A DNA stretch of 64,000 nucleotides. Source: Tetrahymena thermophila SB210 (Eukaryota > Ciliophora > Oligohymenophorea > Hymenostomatida > Tetrahymenidae). The DNA lies in assembly GCF_000189635.1 (NCBI RefSeq), contig NW_002476567.1:1054001-1118000 (forward strand), written 5' to 3'. The notes under the pieces were generated by a model, which was not told where the DNA came from, made no database searches, and was given only the letters and a program-made list of their open reading frames with translations. This document shows, in pieces, positions 1 to 12,300 of the stretch. The position numbers were made by a program, and so were the translations under genes. Position 1 is the stretch's first letter, and each line of letters opens with the position of its first letter.

Positions 1-770
1 GAAAGCGAAATTGAAAAAGAAATAGAGAGGAAAAAAAAGTAGGAATAAGAATAAACAAAGATTTTCTATGAGAAATTATAATAAAAGATGATTTAAAAAG
101 AAGAATTTTAAAAAAGATTTTCAGAATATATGAACTAATATTCAAATGAACATAAACTTTATGTAAAATTTAGTCATCACTCTAAATATGAATTTTTATT
201 TAAAAACTATAAATTAAGTTCAATACCTTGTATGAGATTAAAGATTATATAGCCTCAGAAGAAAAGAATAATGCAGAAACCCTTAATTCTATTAAATCAT
301 TGGCAATACACACAAAATACTTGTATTTAAAATTAAAAATGGTGTAATTGAGTTATATTAAACTTATAAAATTAATAGAATTATGAACACTTCAGATTAC
401 AAAAAACTTATTAAGTATCTTGAAAATTTTCCTAATCTTAAAGTATTATGGATTACTATTAGCGTAGCGTAAAATAATTCAATCCATAAAAAAAAATACA
501 TATTATAAATTATTTAAATACTAGAACTTTTGGGATTGATAAATTAAATTGTGATGAAAGCTCTTTAGAATTGTTAAGATTATTTATTTTAGAGAATTTT
601 AGTAATTAGCTTGAGGCTCTATATGTAAAATTCAACTTTGACTCTCATGACTCTTAATGGAATAATAGAAAAAAGACTATTTAACAGATTATAACTTAAT
701 GGGATGATACATTTGAAAAGAAAATTGCCATTTACAGATGCGATTATTAATTTCAAGGTCTACTAATATG
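1..770 (+). pseudogene. Frame-broken LRR-like gene remnant (5' end outside window)
   Basis: With TAA/TAG read as Gln, coding-like segments appear in changing frames: frame 1 (from base 1, a charged, coiled-coil-like start), frame 3 (about 231-386, containing NSIKSLAIHTKYLYLKLKM), frame 2 (about 386-520, containing ENFPNLKVLWITI) and frame 1 again (about 532-765, containing QLEALYVKFNFDSHDSQ), ending at TGA. The leucine spacing resembles the degenerate LRR proteins common in this organism, including the intact gene at 47129. I found no GT...AG introns that join the segments, so I read this as a gene with several indels. Missed introns are the alternative. Its 5' part lies beyond the window edge. 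Confidence 0.45.
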
Positions 771-1730
771 AGTTAACAAATGAATGAACCAATTTCAAAA
801 ATTAAATAAATTATCAATGTAACAAAAAAGTTAAAACAAATGAAATAAATTTTCAAACTAAATAATAATAATAAATAATTTTCATATTTAATAAATATAT
901 TTTGAGTTGTAAATTATTTTATAAATTTGAATCTTATATATCATAAGATTTCTCATCTATTTAATCTAAATAAATACTATAAATATTTCTTTTATTTATT
1001 AAATACATAAAACTTATCCATCCATAATAATTATATTACATTTTATATAAAAAATAATTGATGAAATAGAAAAAAAATTTAATTATTATTAAAACTATTT
1101 TATTTTTATAACTTAATTTATTTTTCATTTTTAAAACTGTTAAAATTTAACAAAATCTAAAATAAAATGTAGTAAAGCATGACAAATTTTTATAAGACCT
1201 TAATTATATTTTATTTAAAAACTAAAAATCCAATTAACAAAATATTTGTTAATTTCTTTATAATTAAAAATATTTTATTTTTTAAAACTTAATTTTTATT
1301 TTATATTTTGAAAGCAAGTTAAAAATTTGTTGAAATTTAATATAAAATATATTATTTTTTAAACAAAACTTAAAAAAAAGATCTATAAAATATACTAAAT
1401 CTATATATGATATTATCTTATGGATTATGAGTAAAATTTTTCTATTTGAATAATTTTGACTCATAATGTGTAACATGATTCTAAAAATAAAATTTAGTTT
1501 TTTGAAATTAAGTTTATCAAAAATAATTAGATCTAATTAATATTAAAAGAAATATTAGATTAATAAATTTATCAATTTTTGATAAATTAATCTTTTCTTA
1601 TGCGTAATTTTACATCTTGTAAATATTATATTTTCTCCTTTAATGAGTAAAATCTAGCAATGTATCTTTGATTGTGTGTATTGATTTATTTGCTAATAAT
1701 TTAAGAGTTTAATTTAATAAGAGAAAGCAT
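771..1730. other. A/T-rich intergenic region, nothing recognised
   Basis: Very A/T-rich, with many homopolymer runs. Open stretches exist on both strands, but in this code (one stop codon) stretches of 60-100 codons arise by chance. None shows a protein-like pattern. Confidence 0.5.
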
Positions 1731-2051
1731 ATGTTTAATAAAAATGATTATTTTCGATTGATATCGTCCAAATAAATTTTTTATCAATATTTGTTAAATA
1801 AGCAGATCACTTATCAAAAAATAAAAGATATTAGGAAATATCTTCTCTTTTTAGTGAATTTGGTGATTAAAAATCTAATAATTAATGAGAATGAGAGAAA
1901 GAGAAAACTAGCTTTAAAATATAAAAAGAAAAAAATTAATGTTAGTTGGAATGGAACATTAGGAAACCTTATCAAACAAATTTTAGTAAATTTTGAATAG
2001 GATGATAAGAAAAATAGGATAAAAAATTTTTATAAAAGAATGTAGATTTGA
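1731..2051 (+). CDS. Possible small basic protein, 106 aa
   Basis: An ATG at 1731 opens a frame to TGA at 2049-2051, with TAA/TAG as Gln. The product is lysine-rich: a hydrophobic stretch near residues 43-52 (YLLFLVNLVI) is followed by a basic run (ERKRKLALKYKKKKI) and a less biased tail with VSWNGTLGNL. Composition is richer in G than the flanking spacer, which favours coding. I do not recognise a family and no intron is needed. It could still be a chance frame, since open frames of this size are not rare here. Confidence 0.35.
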
Positions 2052-2110
2052 TACGTGAGATTAAGTAAAATTAATTGATAAAATAAAAGAAATTAGATTA
2101 ATCAGCAGAA

Positions 2111-2141
2111 ACACATACATACAGAAAGACAGACAGACAGA
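2111..2141. repeat. Short tetranucleotide repeat (ACAT/ACAG) upstream of the receptor gene
   Basis: ACAT units pass into AGAC/ACAG units, about 150 bases before the start of the VSR-like gene. It may lie in the 5' untranslated region or promoter. Confidence 0.6.
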
Positions 2142-2287
2142 TAATTAATTAAGCGAGAAAGCAAAAAACAAACAAATAGTTTGTTAAATAATAAAAAGAA
2201 TGAAAATTAATTAACTATATTTAATCATAATAAATATAATCTAATTAAATATTATTAGTGAAAAATTAATAAAATAAAAGGAAAAAG

Positions 2288-4489
2288 ATGTAAAAGGTTA
2301 TTCTACTAATCCTTTTGTCATTGGTAGTCATTTAAGCTGAAGACACCTATTTGAATGTATATAGCAAAAACCAAAAATATTGTAAAATATTTGACCTTTA
2401 CTTACTTTTTCTCCATAATGCACGATGATATTTTAATTTTTCAAAATATATTAAGATCATTGATTGATTGATGGATGAATTTTTTATTTGTTTTTTGCTT
2501 TTTTGTAAAAAAGCTTTTTATTCTAATTTTTCATTAAATAAATTTGCTCTGTTAGAGAGCTAATAAAAAATATTCAAATGTCTTTTGTATATAAAGCATT
2601 CAAAGTATCACTTGCTAATTTCGGTTAATTCAGATATGGACATACTCTAACTGGAAGAATACAAATTGGAGCAAACTACACTTATTGGGGAGATTAAGTT
2701 GATATGAATAGAATAAATAAAACAAGCAATGAATACGTTAAAGTCAATAATACAAATTTGTTTGATAAGCCTAATGGTGTAAAGCTTGATACATCTGGAT
2801 GCAAATCTTACTAACAATTCAACGATGCCTACATTTAAAGTTATGGGTCTCCAATTTATATAGTTGACAGAGGTTATTGCACCTTTGTCAGAAAGGCAAG
2901 TCTTGCAGCTAAAACTGGCAAAATGTTAATTATTATTGATAATAGTGATAATGAAGATGTGACAGAATCTATCATGGGTGACGATCTTTCAGGTAATTTA
3001 ATCTTTCACCATTTTTTTTTCTGTTTGCAACAATATTTATTTATCTAATCATTTACTAATAATTGATTGAATAAAACAAAATCAACTTTAAACAAACAAA
3101 ACCTAAAAAAATAAAATATGTTTTCAAAGAAGCTTTACATAATTTTATTTAGAGAAGAATATGGAATATAAGCAGAACATTTATTCAAATTTTTGAATAT
3201 TATATAGTTATTTATGATAAATTTTTAAATAGGTGAAAAGGTAAGGATTCCAGTTGTCATGATTTCAAAAAAAGACGGTTAAAAAATAAAAAGTTTACTT
3301 GAAGATGAAATGAGTTAGGATCATTTTGATTCAGATTTGATGGTTACAGCTTCAATTAAATTCTATAAGGTAAAAATAAAAACAATTTCTGAAGCATAAC
3401 TTGATAAAATATTTATATTTAATAGCCATTCAGTAAGTAAAAAAGTGAAGTTCAATATTGGATGCTTCCTGCTGAGCTCGATAGCTACAAGTTCTTATAA
3501 AACCATACCAGCTTCTTGTAATACTTAGTATAATAAGAAAAACTTGTTTTTGAACCTCACTTTGTTCTTTTCCGTTGCAATGAAGATTGTTAAGCTAATT
3601 ACCAAAGAAATGGTTAGTCAACTCAAAGCTTTTGTATTTAGGGTGGTAAGTACTGTCATCCTGATCCTGGTAATTTTACTTTAGCAATAATTAGCTTATT
3701 TTATTCTTTTAAATTTGTTGAAGTTTGAATATTTTAATATCATTTAGTATTCATTACTCATTTTAAAATCAATTTTCATTCTAATTAAAAAGATGGTAAT
3801 GGACCTTTGAGTGGTGTTGATTCTTTGTAGTTAGCAATTACTGAAATGTGCGTCCAAAGCTTATTCCCATAATATTTCTTTGATTACTTTACTGAATATA
3901 ATAATTGCTATGGAGGTAATTCCAAAAAATTACTTTCATGCTAAGAAACCGCTTTCAAAAGAGTAGAAGAACTAAAGCCTGATGCTAAGAAAGATAGTTT
4001 TACCTATGAAATTAAAGAATGTAGAGTGGCAGAAATAGAAAAAGGTAAATTGTTAGAATAAGAATACAAGTTATTCACTGAATAAGGATTAAAGTTCTAT
4101 CCAGCTCTTTTTGTTAATGGTTCCCCTTACAGAGTAAACTATTCTTACAAAATATAGAAGAGAACGGAAAAAATAAATTTTTTATAAAAAAATAGGGTGA
4201 TTTGACATTAAAAGAAAGTGCTTAGGAATTTATTTGTGAAGGTTTTGAAAACCTTAAGAATATTGATGCTTGCGAATAGTTTGAAACCCCAGAAGAAGAT
4301 GGAACTAGTAGCAGCAATGATAGCAATTTTAATTATGTTATCATCACAGTTTGCATAGTTCTCTTCTTTGTCTTTTTGATAGGTCTTTTCATTTACAGAA
4401 GAAAGATTAAATTAGAAGTTCAAAAGGAATTAACCATCCAAGTAGATGCAGCCATTCAATAATACTACGCATTAAATGAAGGCAAGTGA
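2288..4489 (+). CDS. Vacuolar sorting receptor (VSR)-like type I membrane protein
   Basis: Six exons (2288-2356, 2560-2992, 3233-3369, 3426-3669, 3793-4133, 4196-4489) give 505 aa. Exon 1 encodes a signal peptide (residues 1-17, MQKVILLILLSLVVIQA). Next comes a protease-associated (PA) domain with GCKSY, IYIVDRGYCTFVRKA and a paired IPVVMISKKDG strand, then a Cys-rich central domain (LFRCNEDC, GKYCHPDPG, CYGG) and a segment like the plant VSR one (YPALFVNGSPYRG ... FICEGFEN). One transmembrane span lies near residues 445-465 (YVIITVCIVLFFVFLIGLFIY minus ends), followed by a roughly 40-residue tail containing YYAL, a YxxPhi-type adaptor motif. Plant VSRs of this architecture carry hydrolases from the Golgi to vacuoles; delivery to lysosomes or secretory granules here is inference. 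All introns are short, A/T-rich and GT...AG. Confidence 0.88.
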
Positions 4490-5474
4490 AGCAAAAGAAA
4501 ATTTGTATTTAAATTAATTTAAACTACTCAGCATTTTCTATGATTATGCAAAAGTCTTACTGTTGCATTAGTTTTTTTGAAATAATTAGATATTCATTTT
4601 AAATTACTTCTATGCTGAATCATTCTGTAAATTTAAAAATCTATGTGCATATATATTTATTTTGAATATTTAATGTATTTACTCATTTGAATTTTAATAT
4701 TCTAAACAACAAACATAATTTATTTAAATTATTCACAAAAAAATAAAGGACTCAACTATTTTTATTTTTACAATAAAAAAATTAAAAATTTATTGAGTAT
4801 TACATTTAATTGTTTTTTTATTTTGTAATACACACAATTCTAAAAAATATAATTTCATATGTAAAATATATTTTAAATATTTATTAATAATTTAGGGAAG
4901 TAGATTTTTTTTTAAATTGCTATTCGATTTATTTCAAATAAATAAATGGATAAAAATGATCATCTCAATTAATGATAAATTAAAATTTAAAAATAAAAGA
5001 AAAATTAATTATTTTCATAATCAAAAGTAAGTAGTTTTTTATTTTTAAGTTTAGATAAAGTAATGTTGTTTAATTAGAATTTATAAATTCATTTAAAAAT
5101 TATTGATGAGAAAAATTTAAATATTTAAGTTCAATAACTTATTTTGTTGTTTTATATTTATTATTTGCAAGATTTTGAATCATTTTTTTATGATTTTTAA
5201 CACAAAATTAAATATAATAAATATTTGTTTGGCTGGCTTTATCATACGGCTTATCTTGTAAGCAAGTATTTAATGGTTTATGTAAAAGATATATAAAGTG
5301 AAAATCTAAATTAATTTATCTTTAACCACAATTTTGGTGATCATGTGCCACTGATTATAAATAAATAAGGTAATTAGCTTAAAGTTAGTTTGCTTTATTA
5401 TTACCAAATTAGTTATAAATTCATAATTTTTAATTAATAATAATTATTATTATTAATTAAATATAAATCAAAAT
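4490..5474. other. A/T-rich intergenic region, nothing recognised
   Basis: Spacer between two co-oriented genes. It must hold the 3' end of the receptor transcript and the promoter of the MORN gene. No specific signal could be recognised. Confidence 0.5.
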
Positions 5475-5507
5475 CAAGTCAAGTAAGCAAGAAGCAAGCA
5501 AGCAAGA
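5475..5507. repeat. CAAG/AAGC tetranucleotide repeat abutting the start codon
   Basis: About eight imperfect CAAG/AAGC units end two bases before the ATG of the MORN gene, so the repeat is probably in the 5' untranslated region. A similar CAAG-rich stretch lies near 63911-63950. Confidence 0.6.
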
Positions 5508-5508
5508 T

Positions 5509-8500
5509 ATGATGAATTTATAATAAAGTTTAAGTGATGACATTAGATGTGAAATACCAAACCACTTTTTGGATAAAGTTTAGTATGTTTGTGTGTTCGA
5601 AAATTGCACAGCAGACTAACGCTTGTGCTGCTCTTATTGTAAATTTCGTTTCCATAATCAGCACATTTAATCTTTAGTAAAGATCAGTGATTTCACAAAT
5701 AAAGTATAAAAAGATGGATTAATGCTTAATATTTAGCTTTAGGAAAAAGGGAAAAAAAGCTAATTAGATTAGCTATATTGGTAAAAAATAGATAAAAAAA
5801 TTAAAGATGAAATTCATTATGCAAATATGCAACTTTAAGGAGTCTTTAGCAACATAAACGCAGAAGTTTAAGGTCAAATTCATTAAATGAATCATTAAAT
5901 TGATGAAAAGGCTTTAGGATAAAGTGTATTTGATTTATAAACTAAGGTGCAAAGAATAATTAATAGACCATGGAGTCATCAATCTAACCAAGCAATAGAT
6001 TTAATGTCAAAAATTTATAGAGGAGACAAGTACGGTGAACTTCTTGAGGATGAATATTTTATCAGTCACAGAAACTTACAATCTATAAATAACTATTTTA
6101 CAACTGTTCACATCAAATTAGAGGCTTTTTTTAAAAACATTATGGAGTAAATACCATTGATTTTCAAAGAGAGCTTTAATAATACGAATGATAATCAAAA
6201 TGAAATTCTAAATATAAGAAGAAAAGAAAAAGATTAGACATATCCTTCAATAAGAACTTCTTCAATCAGGAGAGAATAAAAAGAAATTGAAGGATAGAAT
6301 AATAGCTACAATATATATGATCCAAACATAGGAAATGCCAGAAGAAATTTAATGTCTACAGATATTAACAAATCTAGATAAGACCTTGACAATTAAAATA
6401 CCATTGACTTAGAAAGATAAAGAAATCTAGATCAGGCTAGTTATAATAATTAATAATAATAGCGTACAGCAAGATCTATGCAAAATATAATGAATAATGG
6501 ATTGAATTCTAAACCTTAGAGTGTCTTATTTAGGTAACATGATCAATCTCAAGATAAAAAAAATCATCATCATGGTGATAGCTTAGATTAGTATGCAATT
6601 TAAATGCAAAATGGTAATTAAAACAGCTATAATAGTAATAACAATGGTAATTAAGGATATTATCCTTTTGGGTAATAAGATATGTTCAGCGATTCTTAAG
6701 ATCCGTATATTCGTTATTCTAGATAACTTCAATAGAGAAAAGGAAACAGCTTGCATTATAATAATGAAGCAAGCAAAGATACTCAGTATCAAAGACAAAA
6801 CAATCATCATAATCAAAATCATAATGGAGAATATTAGGTAATTTAAAATGATTAATTTATTGAAAACGATATTTAATATTCTTAGTAACCCCTCAAAAAA
6901 TAACAAAAACAATAATATTCTGCAGTTTCAATTAAAACTAAAAAACAATTAATGAGAAATATGGCTATTTAAAACAGATTTTCAAAGCAAGATTTAGCTA
7001 AAATGAGACTAAATTTTGCATAATTTATTATAGATAACAATAATTTACCAAGCATAAATCAGGGCGATAAGGAGATTAGGACTTTATAACCTATTGAAAA
7101 CCAAAGTGTTTAAGTCAAACAAACCAGAAGCTAATAAATAAACAAGCATTTTTCTCATTCGCTAGAAGATATTTATGAGTAAAATAAAGATAACTAAAGT
7201 TAACCTGTTATTTAAGAAAGATAAAGAACAACATCCTTGATTCTTATCAATCAGAATAGAAAAAATAATTCAACTTTAATTCCTCTTTTACCTGTGCCTG
7301 AATTAAATGATAAATCTATAAAAAATAAATAAAAAACCAACTCTTTAATATCAAAAAAGAAGAAAAAATAAATATTTCCCTATCTCCGCCCAACAATTTA
7401 TTATGAAAGTCCAAAAAGAGAAAATAAAAATATTATTAATAATAGCTGTATTATTCATACAAATTTAAACAATTCTCCTGCTTAATATTCTTTAAACTCT
7501 TTTAGATAGTGTAATTATTGCTTAAATATTATTAATTAAAAATAAAATTAGGGTTATTAAGCTCCTAAGAGTCTTAACTAAATTGAAGATTAATAAGAAA
7601 ACAGCCATTCTAATTTTAATAACTAATATGAAAACTCTTCTCCAGATAGGTCAGAAAAAAGAAATAATTAAAGTGTAAATGACTCATTGCAAAACATATA
7701 ATTTGATAGTCCTTCAAAAAGTAAAATAGAGAGGAGCTCAAATAATTAAATGAGTATTATATTACCTTCTGATGCTAATAAAGACTTTGTACCGTAGGGA
7801 TCTAAAATGTATCTTCCTTCTGAAAATCAACTTGAAAAGTAAGAGTCACATATAAGATAGCCTCCATAGTAAAAAAATTTTGATCATTGCAAATTACCTG
7901 TGTAGTCTGCTCCATATGATTTGATCCAAAAACCAGTAGAAACAGATCAAAAAAATATAAAAATTAACTAGCCTTAAAAAGATTGGGTTGCACAAAAGAG
8001 TTTGCCAGAAAATTTTGTTTAAAAAAATAAATTAAAAGAAATTTAAGCTAAATGTGGCTTTGTTAAAATACCAGATACAAATTAGAACTAATCAAGATTA
8101 GGATTGATGAAATCAGTAAAAGGTGAAAAATATTATGAAGGGGAGTGGCTTAAAGGAAAAAGACACGGAAAAGGAACATTTTATGACGAAGATGGTAGTA
8201 TTTATGAAGGCGAGTGGAGAGATGATTAAATGACAGGGAAAGGAAGATTAATTTTGAAAGATGGCTAACAGTATATTCAATTATTATTTAATTTCTAAAA
8301 GATTAGCATATTATTTATGTAAATTAGATATGAAGGAGATCTTCTCAATGGAGTATTTGATGGTAATGGATATCTTAAATATCCAAATGGATAAGATTAT
8401 ATTGGTGAGTTTAAGTAAGGAAGATTAGAAGGAGAAGGTAGGAAAAATTGGAATAATGGAGCCTATTATGAAGGTTAGTTTTTAAATAACTAGAGACAAG

Positions 8501-8993
8501 GCTTGGGAATTTTTATGTGGAAGAACGGAAGTTTTTATCAAGGAAACTTCAAAAATAATTAATTTAATGGAAATGGTAATTTAATCATTCAGTTTGTTTT
8601 ATCATTTAATCAAAAAATCATTTGTTTATTTTTTCTTAAATTAATTCTTGTTTAATGATAGTTGATGTTTATTATTTCATTTATTTGTATTTTATATTAA
8701 AAATTTTAAATATAATATTAGGGTATTATTAGTGGGAGAGTGGAAGATTATACGAAGGAGAATGGGTAGATGGTAAAATGGAAGGTAAAGGAAGAGATAT
8801 TTCAGACCAAGGACATGTTTATGAAGGTCAATTTAAAAATGATTAAAAAAATGGTTATGGTGTGTATGTTGTGAGTGAGAATAAGATTTATAAAGGAAAT
8901 TGGCTAGATGATAAACCACATGGAGAAGGGGTAATGATTGAAAAAGGTATAGAGAAAAAAGGAATTTGGGAACATGGTATAAAAAAGAATTGA
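5509..8993 (+). CDS. MORN-repeat protein with N-terminal Cys/His cluster and Q/N-rich centre
   Basis: Three exons (5509-8270, 8328-8575, 8722-8993) give 1093 aa. Residues about 25-55 hold a Cys/His cluster (VCVFENC, RLCCSYC, FHNQH) that looks like a degenerate B-box or small zinc finger. A helical segment of about 150 residues follows, then some 600 residues of low-complexity N/Q/S-rich sequence. The C-terminal 250 residues carry about eight MORN repeats (YYEGEWLKGKRHGKGTF, YEGDLLNGVFDGNGYL, YKGNWLDDKPHGEGVM). MORN arrays usually bind lipids or act as membrane or cytoskeletal scaffolds. The role here is inferred as cortical or membrane scaffolding. Intron 1 is 57 nt, frame-preserving and free of TGA; removing it restores an exact MORN unit (DGQQYEGD). 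There are two adjacent ATGs (5509, 5512) and the first is used. Confidence 0.85.
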
Positions 8994-9384
8994 AAATAAA
9001 GCTTGCTTAATAATTATTTATCAATCAATTTTAGTAAAAGGCTTCTTATATTAAATAGATTTTAAGATTATAAAAGTAGGTTTAATCGTTAAAAATATTT
9101 TTTAGATTTGTTGAAAGAAAAATAAAAATTCTCTCATCGAAATAGAAATATTTAAATTTTGTATTAGTTATTTATAAAATTATTTATTTTGTTATTGTTA
9201 TAGTTTAGTAATTTAATATATTTTCAATTTAATATTTTTTGTATCAAACGAATATTTAATTGTGAATTTATTTTTTATTAAGTTTTTTTTACATTTTGTA
9301 ATTGATATTTTTCATTATTATTCAGAAAATAAATATTTTCGGCTAATATTGACCAATAAAATAATTCACATATTATAGTAGTGC
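8994..9384. other. Intergenic spacer, nothing recognised
   Basis: A/T-rich spacer of about 390 bases between the MORN and coiled-coil genes, both on the plus strand. Confidence 0.5.
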
Positions 9385-12300
9385 ATGAAAAATTAAAACG
9401 ATTCATTTTATTCTTACCAGAGAACTAACAGTGGAAAGATGAGAAGTTTAAATGACTCCTTCATCAAAATATAATCTAATAGCTAGTCTAACATTCCTTT
9501 GAATTTTAGCAAAGTTCAAATTAGGCCTTCTAGTCGACCAAAGTTTCCTCAAATTAATAATATGGTACATTTTAAATTATATATGATACATTTTAAAAAT
9601 ATTATTTTAAAAATAAATTTATAGAATTAGAATGAAACAGGTAATAGAAGAAGTAGAATAAAATCATTAGTTGACGGTTAATTCTCAACAGTTGAGTATT
9701 TCTCATTCAGTATATTTTGAAAAATTTAATTGAAATTTATAAAAAGCAATAATATTAGCTATTTTGAAGGACAAAAATCGACTTAACTAGCCTAAGATAG
9801 TAAGGAATTCAGTACTTTTGAGAAAGACATGAGCAATCTAGAGGTATTTGCTAAGTAAATACTAATTTTTTTTAAGCTCAATGATATTGTATAATATATT
9901 TATTTACAGATTAAAGGATGTAGAAGGTAGGATGATTGATTAAAAAGCAGAATTAGAAAGAAAAATATATTAAATTACTGTAAAAACTGATGGTTTGAAT
10001 ATTCAAAGTTAAATGAAAATGTTTGAAGATTAGATAATGGATAAAATGTATCAGTAGTTTTAAAAAATGAGATAAACAGAATAAGAAACAAGCTCAATTT
10101 AATATAAATCTTTGGAAAGTGAATTAAATAGTCTTAAAAATTAAATAAATCAGTTAAGACTAGGCATCGATGAATAGAAAAATTAAAATCAATAATTAAA
10201 AAAAATAGTTTAAAACTAGCAAGTAAGTTTGAATTCAAAATAAGTTAACTTTTAATTTAATATATTTTAATAAGGATAATCAGTAAGGATAATTAGTGCC
10301 TTATTAGTAGAATATTTTAGATACTTCTCAAATGTAAAGAGAGTTAATGATAACTCTGAAAGAGTATATAAATGAGTAGAACAGGAGGAGAAATAATTTA
10401 GATATAGATTATGGTAGAGAATTTGAGCAAAAGATGGCAGGTTTGCAAAGAGAAATGATAGATAGATTCAATAGGTGGAAATAAGAGATATTTTAATCTT
10501 AAGATATGTTTAAAGACTAGCAATCAACTTTAGATAAAATTAAATTTGAAAAAATTTAAGAAGAAACAGCTTAGTTAAAAGATTTAATTGCTCGTTAGGA
10601 AATTTCTATTAAATAATTTAGCGAAAGAAAACCTGTTTAAATTGAATAAGTGCAAATGGACATATAAAATTAATTAGAAAATTTAAAAATTGAAATTGTA
10701 AAAATTAAATTGAAATAAATATTTTAATAATTATTTATTCTTTAAGCAAAAAGAAGAAAAAGAACTAATTTCAAGTGAAAGCAAATTCGTCAAAATCTTC
10801 TAAGAAAGTATTGAGCAGCTCTCAAGAATTGTTAAGTAAAAATTATTTTGATTTTATTTAATTTTACTTGATTTTTATTTAAAAAGGCTAAACAAAGAAG
10901 AATTGAGTGCTAATTAAGCATAAGGATAGACTTTAATAAATGATGTTGTGTCAAGTAAATATCATTTTAGTAAATATATGACTTGTTTTTAATTTATCTT
11001 TTTAAGATTTAAGAGTAAATGTAGAAAATTTTAAAGATGCAATACTTACAAGGATGAGCTTATTAGATCAATAGAGTACTTTTTTGCTAAAGAGTGATTC
11101 AGATAATAAAAAAAACATTGTAGATCATTTTAAAGATATCAACGATAAACTTGAAAGAAAGTTTACGATGGTTGAAAAATGGCAATAAGCTATTAATTAA
11201 GAGCTTGATGTGTATACAAACACTTAAAATGAAAAAATCAAGGAAATAGAAAATTAGAATAATATTTGGAAAAAAGAATTCGAATAAAAAAATCACACTA
11301 TTTTTGTTGAGATTTCAAACACCATGAAAATTCTCAAATCAGATTTCAGTAAAGTAAAATTTTTAAGTGAATCTTTATCTAACATTAAATAATTTATTAA
11401 TTGCTTCAGGAATCTCAAAATACAGACAATAGGTTAAATGATCTAATGCAGAGATCAGTTAGTAATTAAGTTATGAATGAATAAATGGTTGATAATCTAG
11501 CTGAGCACACTAAAAGAATGGATGAGAAAATCTTCTTTGAAATAAATTAAATAAAAGAAAAAACTAAATATCAATTGTAAGATTTAAAATTAGAAATATC
11601 AGAAAACCACAAAAGAGATGATAAATAGCTTGAGAATAAGATAGCTCTTTAAATTCAATAAAAATCTTAAGAAATAACTGATTAAACAGCTTAATTAATT
11701 AAAGAAACGTCTTAAAAATTTGAAAAAAATTTCATTTTAGCTGACAAAATACTTGCAAACAACTTACTAGCAAAAATTGAAGAGAATTATGAATTAATTT
11801 TGAAAAATCTACAAAATCACAGAAAGTAAAAAATTTATTTTTGATGCTCATTTATTTAATATTATTTTTTGTTTTATAAATAAAGTGAAACATAACAAGA
11901 AATCATTAAAAATGACAAAATTATTTAAGAGCATGGTAAAAAGGTAGAAAAGCATAAAACAGAAACAGATCTCAGTCTATCAAAATTCCAAAAAGATATT
12001 TTAGAATAAATTGCTTTAAATACTCAAGAATCAGATAATAAAGTAAAATATTTATTTTTTTATTCAAAATTTATTTAATATTGAATATTTGTTTGAATTA
12101 AAAAAAATTAATAAATTAATTTTGATAAAATTTTTATAATTTAGATAAAAGAAAAATTAGAGCTAGAAAGGAAGATAACAAATGTAGCCTTGCTAAAGTA
12201 AGAAACAAATGCAAATAGTAAAATAGAAGCTTTAGGTGTCAAATTAAATGAAGATTTAAACGAATAAAAGAATGATATAACTAAATAATTTAAAACTGAA

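Noticed and set aside
6583..6912. Hydrophobic minus-strand frame
   Set aside because: Antisense shadow of the Q/N-rich centre of the MORN gene at 5509-8993.
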